From contig JAIOJX010000031.1 in NCBI GenBank assembly GCA_022376925.1, positions 135,984,854 to 136,048,853 of the forward strand: a stretch of DNA of 64,000 nt, given 5' to 3'. Under the pieces are notes generated by a model. That model saw only the letters and a program-made list of their open reading frames with translations, was not told the origin of the DNA and ran no database searches. Source of the DNA: Tragulus kanchil. Its lineage: Eukaryota > Chordata > Mammalia > Artiodactyla > Tragulidae. The first letter of the stretch is position 1; the number at the start of each line of letters is the position of its first letter. This document shows, piece after piece, positions 55,549 through 64,000 of this stretch. A program made the position numbers and the translations under genes.

Positions 55549-57778
55549 ATTCTTTGCTACTCAACAGCCATTTTCTTTCAGCTACCGAAACTCAACAAAC
55601 TGAAATTCTTTGTCATATACACAAAAAATATATCAACCCAATCCAGAATTATGAAAGTGCTACAATCAGATGAGAAGTGTAACATTTGGCTTTGGGATGA
55701 CTAATGCAACTCACAGGCTGATTTACATTACTTAACGAAAGTATCTTATGTGCAAGGAACATTCATGGACTGAGCTAAATCACCCTTAAGTCCTTTTGAA
55801 AACGGAAAGTCCCTTCCCCTCACATCAACCCTGGGAAAAAAGCCAACTAACCACCACTACAGTACAGATCCTGTAAAAAGAATTATTAAACAGGATGGCC
55901 AATTTCAGTAATAAAGCTAGTATATAATTCAGATTAAAAAAAAAATCTAAACTTCCTTTAAGTTTCAGCTGTAATGCCAAAAACAACAGTAAATTAAAGT
56001 TATAATGCTATACTTTCAGGATTTTTAAAATGGAAGAAAAAAATTCAAAGTTTTGTTTACTGATCACTTGTGAATCAATTTATTCCTTGAAAAACAGCTA
56101 CTTGGACTGTCTCTACACGTTTTACAATTAAGACAAGCTTTACAAAAAACTGCAAAAAACAGGGCTTCCCTAGTGGTCCAGTGGGTAAAGAGTCTGCCTT
56201 GCAGTGCAGGGATCATCTGTTCAATCCCTGGCCCGGGAGGATCCCACATGCCGCAGAGCGGCTGAACCCGTGTGTCCAACTGCGAGCCAGCATTCTGGAG
56301 CACATGACCCGAGATCCGGTGCTCTGAAACCAGAAGGGACACTGCAATGGGGAGCCCACACAGGCCAGAGAATAAAGATGGGTGAAAATAAATAAATCAA
56401 TAAACAATAAAAGAGGGTAAAATTCAAAACAAAACAAAACAAAAAAACTTCAGAAAATAATCCTGGCCCTGTGTTGTTTCACTGAATTAAAACGCTCAAA
56501 AATAACACATTACCCAGAATACACTTATCTTCTTTGTTGCTAAGAGAAAAGTTGCCCATAACAGACATACTTCGTAAATGTCACATAAAATTTTCTAAAA
56601 TTTTTTTACAAGAAAAGGGAGAAAAGCTGATCTAATTAAATAAAAAAAATTTAAAAAAGAAATAAAAAGCATTCTTTGCTACTCAACAGCCATTTTCTTT
56701 CAGCTACCGAAACTCAACAAACTGAAATTCTTTGTCATATACACAAAAAATATATCAACCCAATCCAGAATTATGAAAGTGCTACAATCAGATGAGAAGT
56801 GTAACATTTGGCTTTGGGATGACTAATGCAACTCACAGGCTGATTTACATTACTTAACGAAAGTATCTTATGTGCAAGGAACATTCATGGACTGAGCTAA
56901 ATCACCCTTAAGTCCTTTTGAAAACGGAAAGTCCCTTCCCCTCACATCAACCCTGGGAAAAAAGCCAACTAACCACCACTACAGTACAGATCCTGTAAAA
57001 AGAATTATTAAACAGGATGGCCAATTTCAGTAATAAAGCTAGTATATAATTCAGATTAAAAAAAAAATCTAAACTTCCTTTAAGTTTCAGCTGTAATGCC
57101 AAAAACAACAGTAAATTAAAGTTATAATGCTATACTTTCAGGATTTTTAAAATGGAAGAAAAAAATTCAAAGTTTTGTTTACTGATCACTTGTGAATCAA
57201 TTTATTCCTTGAAAAACAGCTACTTGGACTGTCTCTACACGTTTTACAATTAAGACAAGCTTTACAAAAAACTGCAAAAAACAGGGCTTCCCTAGTGGTC
57301 CAGTGGGTAAAGAGTCTGCCTTGCAGTGCAGGGATCATCTGTTCAATCCCTGGCCCGGGAGGATCCCACATGCCGCAGAGCGGCTGAACCCGTGTGTCCA
57401 ACTGCGAGCCAGCATTCTGGAGCACATGACCCGAGATCCGGTGCTCTGAAACCAGAAGGGACACTGCAATGGGGAGCCCACACAGGCCAGAGAATAAAGA
57501 TGGGTGAAAATAAATAAATCAATAAACAATAAAAGAGGGTAAAATTCAAAACAAAACAAAACAAAAAAACTTCAGAAAATAATCCTGGCCCTGTGTTGTT
57601 TCACTGAATTAAAACGCTCAAAAATAACACATTACCCAGAATACACTTATCTTCTTTGTTGCTAAGAGAAAAGTTGCCCATAACAGACATACTTCGTAAA
57701 TGTCACATAAAATTTTCTAAAATTTTTTTACAAGAAAAGGGAGAAAAGCTGATCTAATTAATAAAGAAAATAAAAAGG
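55549..57778. repeat. Tandem duplication D20 (1.11 kb x2)
   Basis: Copy A is 55549-56670 and copy B 56671-57778. The last ~40 bp of copy A are an altered, A-rich version of the copy B end. The unit is intron-1 unique sequence plus one older SINE. Confidence 0.93.
56162..56440 (+). mobile_element. Older CHR-like SINE in intron 1
   Basis: Same head and body but diverged (GGGATCATCTGTTCAATCCC, CCGAGATCCGGTGCTCTGAA). The body ends early at GGGTGAAAATAAATAAATC, so it lacks the C-rich extension: an ancestral form. Second copy at 57284-57562 (D20). Confidence 0.88.
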
Positions 57779-58429
57779 CAAAAACAGAAACATACATCAA
57801 AGATACCGGAAAAATAATAAAGATCTTGACTACTCAAAATGGCTCAGTAATTTGAATTAGTGGATGTGAAACCCGTTGAAAATGAAAAGTATTGTGGTTT
57901 AGATGTTTCAGAACTTTATTTTCAATAGAGCTATGTAAAAGGGGATGTTATAAAGCAACTGAAAATCTAGGTCTTTCTTGTTGACTGATCACTGTACCTG
58001 TTTTTAAACTTACACACACATACAGAACATATGTAAATCTACTCAGCTGAGGCAAACTCTTCAAACTTTAAAGATTTTAATTTATGTTTATAAACTAAAT
58101 TCTAATTTAATATTCATCAGGCAACTTAGAATAATGACAGTATTCTTTTAAGTTTTTATTTAAATGGCTTTCTGAATCATAATTTTTCTCATTTATAAGA
58201 AATCTACACTTTTAAATAATTAGCTAAAATTAATCTATTACTTTCTTCAACTGAGTTACTTTCAGTAAAAGGTAAACTGCTTTTAAGAATTACCAAAAGT
58301 CTGAATTAGTCATCATGTATACTATGTTCTCTTAAGTATTTAGAATAAAGGACAGCACAAACTAACAATTTAAATTATGCTGTAGCTTGCTATGGAATTA
58401 ATTGTTTCCCACTCCCCACCAAAACACTC
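57779..58429. other. Intron 1, single copy
   Basis: AT-rich, nothing recognised. Confidence 0.6.
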
Positions 58430-58655
58430 CAGTAACAAATTTCTCTGTTAAAGCCCTAACCCCCTAATGTGATGGTATTTGGAGTTCATGAGGGTGGGGC
58501 CTTCATGATGGCATTGGTGTTAAAAGAGACATGAGAAAGCTCTCTTTCTGCTAGGATCTTGGGACTTCCAGCCTCCAGAACTGACATAATAAACTACTGT
58601 TGTTTGAGCCACCCAATCTACAGTATTTTGTTATGGGAGCCAGACGGATAGTGCT
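58430..58655 (+). mobile_element. Old ERVL-MaLR LTR fragment
   Basis: CCCTAATGTGATGGTATTTG, GAGGGTGGGGCCTTCATGAT, GACTTCCAGCCTCCAGAACTG and TTTGAGCCACCCAATCTACAG match the MST/MLT1 class of LTRs. It is internally shortened and has no viral coding sequence. Confidence 0.7.
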
Positions 58656-59860
58656 GTGTGTAACAACAAAATACAATGTCCTATTTCCAAAGAAAATGCT
58701 GATCACGTTTTGATGAATAGTTACAGAGACTCCTACAAGTTCATTATCCTTTTCTTTCTTCAACCAGGATATTCAAAATCGGTCAAGATTACTTTATGCC
58801 AAGGTCATGATTTCCAATCACTGATGCCCTATGCACACTGGAATGCACAATGCATACCATGTAAACCTTGTATTTCCGCACAATTAAATGGAACAAATGG
58901 AAATGATTTAAATGTTGAAATAATTTTTGACAAGGAGACTTAAAAAGAGAAGTCCAATTTCTTCAGAATTTAACAAATTTAATTTAATGGTAAGAATGGA
59001 AATTTAACTCTGGTTTGGAAAACATGGCTAAATTGTTTTTAAAATGCTACTCAACAAATTCATAAAATCAATAAACCATAATTCTCTTTCTAAGTCTTCC
59101 TGTGATCAGTATATATACCATTGCCCATAAAAGATACTGAATAAAACATGTAAGATTTTCTGTTAAAAGAGCTGATCAATCTTTAAGCCTCCTTCTTAAA
59201 GAATGCACTAAAATCAGCTTATTAAGAAAGATTTCAGCCATTTCAAATTACTCCTGATTTAAAAAGAAAGGGGGAGGAGAGACGTAGTCATTTTGAAAAA
59301 ATTCTCCCAGTGGAAAAGAAAAAAAACACACCCAGATCAGCATGTTGGCGTGATACAAGGGCCCTTACTAATGCTTTTAACTTAGAGTTTTAACTCATTA
59401 GATTATAAGGTTTAGAGAAACGGGTGAAAAATGAGGCATTCTTAAAACTGAAACAGTAGAATGAGATCTAAAAAATGACAGCTATGACACCAATAATTCT
59501 ATGTGGAAAGCAGTTATTTAAAATTCATAAAACATATATATATATATTTAGAAGATCTGAAAGCAGAAATGCCTAATTTTTAACAGTGGATACCGCGGCG
59601 GGAGGGGGAAAGTGAGAAGCGCCAGCAAGGAAGCACTTCAATGGGGACGTAATTCCATAATGCTCCATTTAAAACAATGTACAGAAAGGATTCACGATTA
59701 TTTACGTCAAAAAATATATTTAAGAGAATAATCGTATTTCGCCAAAACATAACTATCACACTGCGGGCCTTTTTGTGTGTGTCACATGTAAGCATCCGCC
59801 CAGGTGTCGGGAGCACAGTTTGGGGGTCCACTGTATTCACCTGAAACGGGAACAAAGCAG
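58656..59860. other. Intron 1 near the CpG island
   Basis: AT-rich intron with a short (TA)n at 59532-59548. The forward open frame at 58656-58943 has no family resemblance. Base composition changes sharply to GC-rich from about 59780. Confidence 0.6.
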
Positions 59861-60348
59861 CCCTGCGTGGCAGGAGGGGGATTTCGGAGCCAGGAGCCCA
59901 GACCTGGACTCTGCACACCCGGCCTTCCCGTCGGGGCAGCGGGGGCTCAGGGGCCGCTCTCGCCCACTCGGGCCGCGGCCCCCCACTCCCGCCGCGGCCC
60001 CGGGGTCGGCCAGGCGACTCGGCGCGGGGCGGGACAGGGCGCCCCCTCGGCTCCCGAGACCCACGCCCCCTCGCCCGCCGCTCAGCCACAGCCCGGGACA
60101 ACTCGCCGTCGGCCCGCCGCCAGGTGGATCCCGGCCGGGCTGCGGCCGCGGGCGCCTCCCGGCAACCCCTCGGCTCTGCCCGGCCGGGTCGGGGCTCCCA
60201 CCGCGGCCGCGGAGCCCGAGGGCTGGCCCACCCGCTCGGCCGCCCGGCCCCGGGCGAGACGGCCTCTCCACGGCCAACGGCCACAGGCAACGGCCGCCCG
60301 CCCGCGCTCCACTGGCCCGAGAGTCCGTGCCCGGCCCCCGGCGCCCAC

Positions 60349-60414
60349 CTGTTGGTCGCACTCGGGGCATGATTTGGTGGCCATCTTCACTTTCTTGGCT
60401 CGAGTTGCAGACAT
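60349..60414 (-). CDS. C16orf87: C16orf87 exon 1 coding part (residues 1-22)
   Basis: The minus-strand ATG at 60414-60412 opens a 22-codon segment, [20 protein letters not shown] plus QQ, ending at CAG followed by GTGGG (donor GT at 60348-60347). A second in-frame ATG lies at codon 11. The segment contains the first half of the cysteine motif (CPEC), a likely zinc-knuckle half-site completed by exon 2. It sits inside the CpG island. The open frame runs on to 60082 only because the GC-rich intron lacks stops. The start was chosen because it gives the conserved N-terminus of the family. Confidence 0.93.
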
Positions 60415-60424
60415 GCTCCTCTCC

Positions 60425-60442
60425 GGCGGCGGCGGCGGCGGC
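60425..60442. repeat. (GGC)6 trinucleotide tract in 5' UTR
   Basis: Six GGC units on the plus strand (GCC in the transcript sense) begin 11 bp upstream of the C16orf87 start codon. Further imperfect GGC/GGT units run to about 60475. The tract lies in the presumed 5' UTR. Confidence 0.9.
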
Positions 60443-60782
60443 AGTGGCAGTGGCGGCTACGGCGGTGGCGGCTCGGCTCCGCCCCTCGTACCTCAGCAGC
60501 CCAGCCTCCGCCCGCGCCGTTCCCGCGGGCCAGTTGGAGGCTCTGACGGGAGCGCGCGCAGAGCCTGCGTGCCCAGGGGGCGGGGCGCGGCGTACGCTGG
60601 CTCCGAGGAACTGCGGAACAGCTCCTCCTCAACGCACAACTCCCATCCTCCCGCGGTCCCGATTCTCACAAGAAAAGACCGCCAGGATCTCCCGAGTGGA
60701 CAATTGGACACACCCCTCTCGGCCTGAGGAACTGCGTGGGGACGTGGTTTCACCACTCGGCAGTAACGGGCTTTGGGCTCCA

Positions 60783-60787
60783 CCAAT
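60783..60787. promoter_or_regulatory. CCAAT box candidate
   Basis: CCAAT followed by CAAAG lies about 370 bp upstream of the start codon. On the gene's strand it reads ATTGG, the NF-Y core. It sits at the outer edge of the CpG island beside a second GC-rich patch (60820-60840). The assignment is by motif only. Confidence 0.4.
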
Positions 60788-61027
60788 CAAAGTACAGAAA
60801 AGGCGGATTGTGGTGCTGAGCACGCCCCCTCCCCTGGAGGAAGGCCGTGAGTGAAAAAGCAGGTGGGAGGTGAGGCTCTTAGCACAGATCCCAATGTTTG
60901 ACAGACTTCAGTAAATGTACGCAAGTTTGATCGTTTAGGAATTATAATAGCTGATGAATCCGCTAGATGCCAGCTCTGGACTCTGCGCCTGGAGGTATAA
61001 AATTCGTTAAGTCAAATATACATTGAG

Positions 61028-61310
61028 GGTCTCCCTGGTGGTCCGGTGGGTAAAGAGTCCGCCTTGTAGTGCAAGGGACACCGGTTCGATCCCTGGCTCG
61101 GGAAGATCCCACATGCCCAGGAGCGGCTAGACAGGTGTGTCCAACTACCGAGCTGGAGCTCTGGAGCACATGCGCCCAGAGCCGGTGCTCCGCAGCAAGA
61201 GAGACCACTGCGATGGGAGGCCCACACAGGCTGAAGAATAAAGATGGATGAAGGATAGATGATGACTTAAAGGCAAAAAAAAATAATAAAAATAAAAAGG
61301 CAGCAGCAAA
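61028..61310 (+). mobile_element. CHR-like SINE in 5' flank
   Basis: GGTCTCCCTGGTGGTCCGGTG head, B box GGTTCGATCCC, body to AATAAAGATGGATGAAGG, short A-rich tail. No C-rich extension. It lies about 600 bp upstream of the C16orf87 start codon, in forward orientation. Its 3' half recurs with changes at 62245-62390 (D21). Confidence 0.86.
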
Positions 61311-63295
61311 AAAAGATGCTGAATGTCTAAATTTAAAATAAATCCACCTCTCCAACAATGACATACAGATGGCCCAAAAGCACATGAAACGATGCTCAAC
61401 TTCACTAATAATTAGAGAAATGCAAATCAAAACTACAATGAGATATCACCTCACACCTGTCAGAATGGCTGTCATCCACAAATCGACAGACAATAAATGC
61501 TGGAGAGGATGTGGAGAAAAGGGAACACTCCTGCATTGCTGGTGGGAGTGTAAATTGATACAGCCTCTATGGAAGACAGTCTGGAGACTTCTTAAAAAAC
61601 TAAAAATAGAAGCACCGTATGACCCAGCAATCCCACTCTTAGGCTTATACCCTGATGAAATCAAATCTGAAAGAAGCACCTGTACCCCAATGTTCATTGC
61701 AGCTCTCTATACAATAGCTAGAACATGGAAGGAACCTAGATGCCCATTGACGAACGAATGGATACAAAAGCTCTGGTACATATATACAATGGAATACTAC
61801 ACTGCTGTAAAGAGAAATGCAGAAGAATCAGCCCTAATGAGGTGGCTGGATCTAGAACGTATCATCAAAAGTGAAGTCAGTCAGAAAGAGAAGGACAAAT
61901 ACAGTATATTAACACATATATATGGAATCTAGTAGGATGGTGATGATGGCACACACAGTGAAGCAACAGAAAGACAGACATGGACAGTGGACATATGGTC
62001 ATTGTGGGAAAGGAACAGAAGGTGGGAGGTGTAAAGGAAGTAGCATGAAGGCCTGTACTATCATAAGTGAAGATAATAGCTCTAGTCATTGCTCTGTGAG
62101 AAAAGGGGATCCTTCAGGGGTGCTGTGTGATGGTTGGGAGGGGTGGGAAAGGGGGGATACACATATGACTAATCTGGGAACATACATATCTGTAAACAAC
62201 AAAACTCTGTAAAAGATAAACGATGGATGAAGCGATAGACTGATCGAGCGCATGCGCCCAGAGCCGGTGCTCTGCAACAAGACAGGCCACTGCAATGGTA
62301 GGTCCACACAGGCTGAAGAATAAAGATGGATGAAGGATAGATGATGACTTAAAGGCAAAAAAATAATAAAAATAAAAAGGCAGCAGCAAAAAAAGATGCT
62401 GAATGTCTAAATTTAAAATAAATCCACCTCTCCAACAATGACATACAGATGGCCCAAAAGCACATGAAACGATGCTCAACTTCACTAATAATTAGAGAAA
62501 TGCAAATCAAAACTACAATGAGATATCACCTCACACCTGTCAGAATGGCTGTCATCCACAAATCGACAGACAATAAATGCTGGAGAGGATGTGGAGAAAA
62601 GGGAACACTCCTGCATTGCTGGTGGGAGTGTAAATTGATACAGCCTCTATGGAAGACAGTCTGGAGACTTCTTAAAAAACTAAAAATAGAAGCACCGTAT
62701 GACCCAGCAATCCCACTCTTAGGCTTATACCCTGATGAAATCAAATCTGAAAGAAGCACCTGTACCCCAATGTTCATTGCAGCTCTCTATACAATAGCTA
62801 GAACATGGAAGGAACCTAGATGCCCACTGACGAACGAATGGATACAAAAGCTCTGGTACATATATACAATGGAATACTACACTGCTGTAAAGAGAAATGC
62901 AGAAGAATCAGCCCTAATGAGGTGGCTGGATCTAGAACGTATCATCAAAAGTGAAGTCAGTCAGAAAGAGAAGGACAAATACAGTATATTAACACATATA
63001 TATGGAATCTAGTAGGATGGTGATGATGGCACACACAGTGAAGCAACAGAAAGACAGACATGGACAGTGGACATATGGTCATTGTGGGAAAGGAACAGAA
63101 GGTGGGAGGTGTAAAGGAAGTAGCATGAAGGCCTGTACTATCATAAGTGAAGATAATAGCTCTAGTCATTGCTCTGTGAGAAAAGGGGATCCTTCAGGGG
63201 TGCTGTGTGATGGTTGGGAGGGGTGGGAAAGGGGGGATACACATATGACTAATCTGGGAACATACATATCTGTAAACAACAAAACTCTGTAAAAG
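61163..63295. repeat. Tandem duplication D21 (1.05 kb x2)
   Basis: Copy A is about 61163-62215 and copy B about 62245-63295 (constant offset 1080), with a ~30-bp junk spacer. The first ~80 bp of copy B carry several changes against the SINE in copy A. The following 950 bp match except for a C/T at 61747/62827 and an A-run length change near 61276. Confidence 0.92.
61340..62216 (+). mobile_element. 5'-truncated L1 3' end
   Basis: An open frame from 61369, [20 protein letters not shown] through the [18 protein letters not shown] motif to [10 protein letters not shown], is the L1 ORF2 C-terminus. A G-rich 3' UTR follows. Its natural 3' end and A-rich tail are only seen in the D21 right copy (62420-63340). 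It lies in the 5' flank of C16orf87. Confidence 0.85.
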
Positions 63296-63340
63296 TTAAA
63301 AGCAAAATAAAGGTTAAAAATAATAATAAAATAAAATAAA
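62420..63340 (+). mobile_element. Same L1 3' end, right copy of D21
   Basis: Repeat of 61340-62216 with one C/T difference at 62827. It continues past the overlap into AGTTAAAAGCAAAATAAAGG and an AATAAA-rich tail, which is the true element end. Confidence 0.85.
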
Positions 63341-63359
63341 TCATGGGTTATTAACATCA

Positions 63360-63360
63360 T

Positions 63361-63422
<62 letters not shown>
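63360..63422. repeat. (TA)n-(CA)n compound microsatellite
   Basis: TA units to about 63393 followed by about 14 CA units. Unique in the window, in the 5' flank of C16orf87. Confidence 0.9.
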
Positions 63423-63426
<4 letters not shown>

Positions 63427-64000
63427 TTTAATCAAATCTGCCAGACAAATGTGAATGCTGGGAGATGCCTGACCTCAGACACGTAGTCTAGAGGTGTAGA
63501 GGGCCTAACAGTCGAACATACAGGAAATGGGTTGCTGTTGGGAAGAGTAACTCATTTTATCAAAATTCTAAATTCAATTCACCTTTGATCTTGCATTCCC
63601 ATCCCTTAGAATTTGAAAAGATACTCTCCACCTGAGTTCAAATGCATTTGTGCAAAGATGTTGCACTTTGCAGTACAGCTTGTCAAAGCAAAATCAGACA
63701 CAGTCCAGGTGTCCACCACCAAACTGCTTGAGTAAATTATGGTATGCACACAGAGGAATTATCATTGCAGTTCTTCAAAAGAACGATATAATGATATATA
63801 TGAAGTAATATAATGATCTCCAAAATAGTATGGGAAAACACAGTACGCCTTGTTTAAGATTATGCAAAAATAATGTGAAAATATATTTATGGTTGCATAT
63901 ACATTAAGAAACTGGAAAAGGAAGTGGAAGGCAGGAAGAGGAGGAAGCCATATTCCATACCAAATTATGTGAATTTTCTACTAGGTTAACCTAATATGAC
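63423..64000. other. 5' flank, possibly old L1 remnant at the end
   Basis: The sequence from about 63695 (GTCCAGGTGTCCACCACCAA, GGTATGCACACAGAGGAATT) resembles a decayed L1M 3' end in forward orientation. The rest is unassigned. Confidence 0.4.

Larger units (their letters stand above)
1..60414 (-). other. C16orf87: C16orf87 orthologue, gene span (3' end off window)
   Basis: Three spliced coding segments on the minus strand read in order from right to left as the UPF0547 protein known as C16orf87 in human. They encode a basic, probably nuclear protein with an N-terminal CPxC / CxxCPC zinc-ribbon-like region, followed by an Arg/Lys-rich, SR-like segment. All visible splice sites are canonical GT-AG and their phases agree (0, 1, 1). 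The terminal exon, expected to encode about 39 residues, was not found and should lie left of base 1. Intron 2 measures 45.6 kb as written but about 27.5 kb after collapsing the tandem duplications. The molecular function is poorly established; I recall proteomic links of the human protein to HDAC1/MIER complexes but cannot verify that here. Confidence 0.9.
59860..60850 (-). promoter_or_regulatory. C16orf87: CpG island / promoter of C16orf87
   Basis: About 1 kb of very GC-rich, CpG-dense sequence surrounds exon 1 in an otherwise AT-rich window. Upstream of the ATG on the minus strand are GC-box cores (CCGCCCC near 60479, GGGGCGGGGC near 60578). There is no evident TATA box. This is the typical layout of a broad, constitutive promoter. 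The exact transcription start cannot be read from sequence; it probably lies at about 60420-60650. Long open frames on both strands here are a by-product of high GC. Confidence 0.85.

Noticed and set aside
58656..58943. 95-codon forward open frame
   Set aside because: No recognisable family, AT-rich intronic composition, opposite strand to the host gene, no splice or start context; best explained as chance.
59580..60854. Long open frames (up to 359 codons plus strand, 236 codons minus strand) around the CpG island
   Set aside because: High GC removes stop codons. The translations are low-complexity Pro/Arg/Gly/Ala, overlap exon 1 of C16orf87 and its 5' UTR, and resemble no protein family.
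391..63295. Genuine lineage-specific tandem amplification or a new duplication mechanism
   Set aside because: Uniform unit length, indifference to content, interlocking triple copies, degraded edges and homopolymer differences all fit unmerged contig overlaps better. Kept open only pending read-level proof.

Overview
This is an intronic and promoter-proximal window of a ruminant nuclear genome. Ruminant origin is shown by an RTE-type BovB LINE, Bov-tA SINEs, ruminant L1 elements and a very active tRNA-Glu-derived CHR-like SINE. The CHR-like copies are young, with clear target-site duplications. They look more prominent than I would expect in cattle, which hints at an early-branching ruminant such as a chevrotain, but that placement is a low-confidence inference.

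The only host gene I can support is the orthologue of human C16orf87 (UPF0547 family), on the minus strand. Exon 1 (coding 60349-60414) lies in a CpG island at about 59860-60850. Exon 2 appears twice (52937-53033 and 54031-54127). Exon 3 is at 7186-7368. The last coding exon is not in the window and should lie to the left of base 1. Everything else is intron, 5' flank and transposable elements.

Layout: 1-7.2 kb, far-downstream intron with old LINE-like DNA and a hAT-like repeat; 7.2-7.4 kb, exon 3; 7.4-24.7 kb, intron 2 with SINEs, old L1, L2, a BovB 3' end and a MER2/Tigger copy; 24.8-42.1 kb, a nested block in which a full-length L1 is inserted into BovB and is itself hit by SINEs; 42.1-52.6 kb, further L1, L2 and SINE copies, including an L1 flanked by a 96-bp direct repeat; 52.6-60.4 kb, exon 2 (doubled), intron 1 and exon 1; 60.4-64 kb, promoter and 5' flank with another SINE and L1.

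The dominant structural signal is not a gene system. Twenty-one head-to-tail direct duplications, each of 1.07-1.23 kb, run through the whole window regardless of content (unique intron, exon 2, SINEs, BovB, L1). The two copies of each pair are nearly identical. They differ mainly in homopolymer lengths and in a few tens of bases next to the junctions. Several adjacent pairs overlap, so that some segments occur three times. The simplest reading is an assembly artefact: contigs of about 2-6 kb with unmerged overlaps of about 1.1 kb placed end to end. Collapsing them removes about 23.6 kb and leaves a true locus of about 40.4 kb. After collapse the L1 becomes about 7.05 kb, with an ORF1 of 307 codons and an ORF2 of about 1,270 codons. 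These are normal L1 sizes and independently support the artefact reading.
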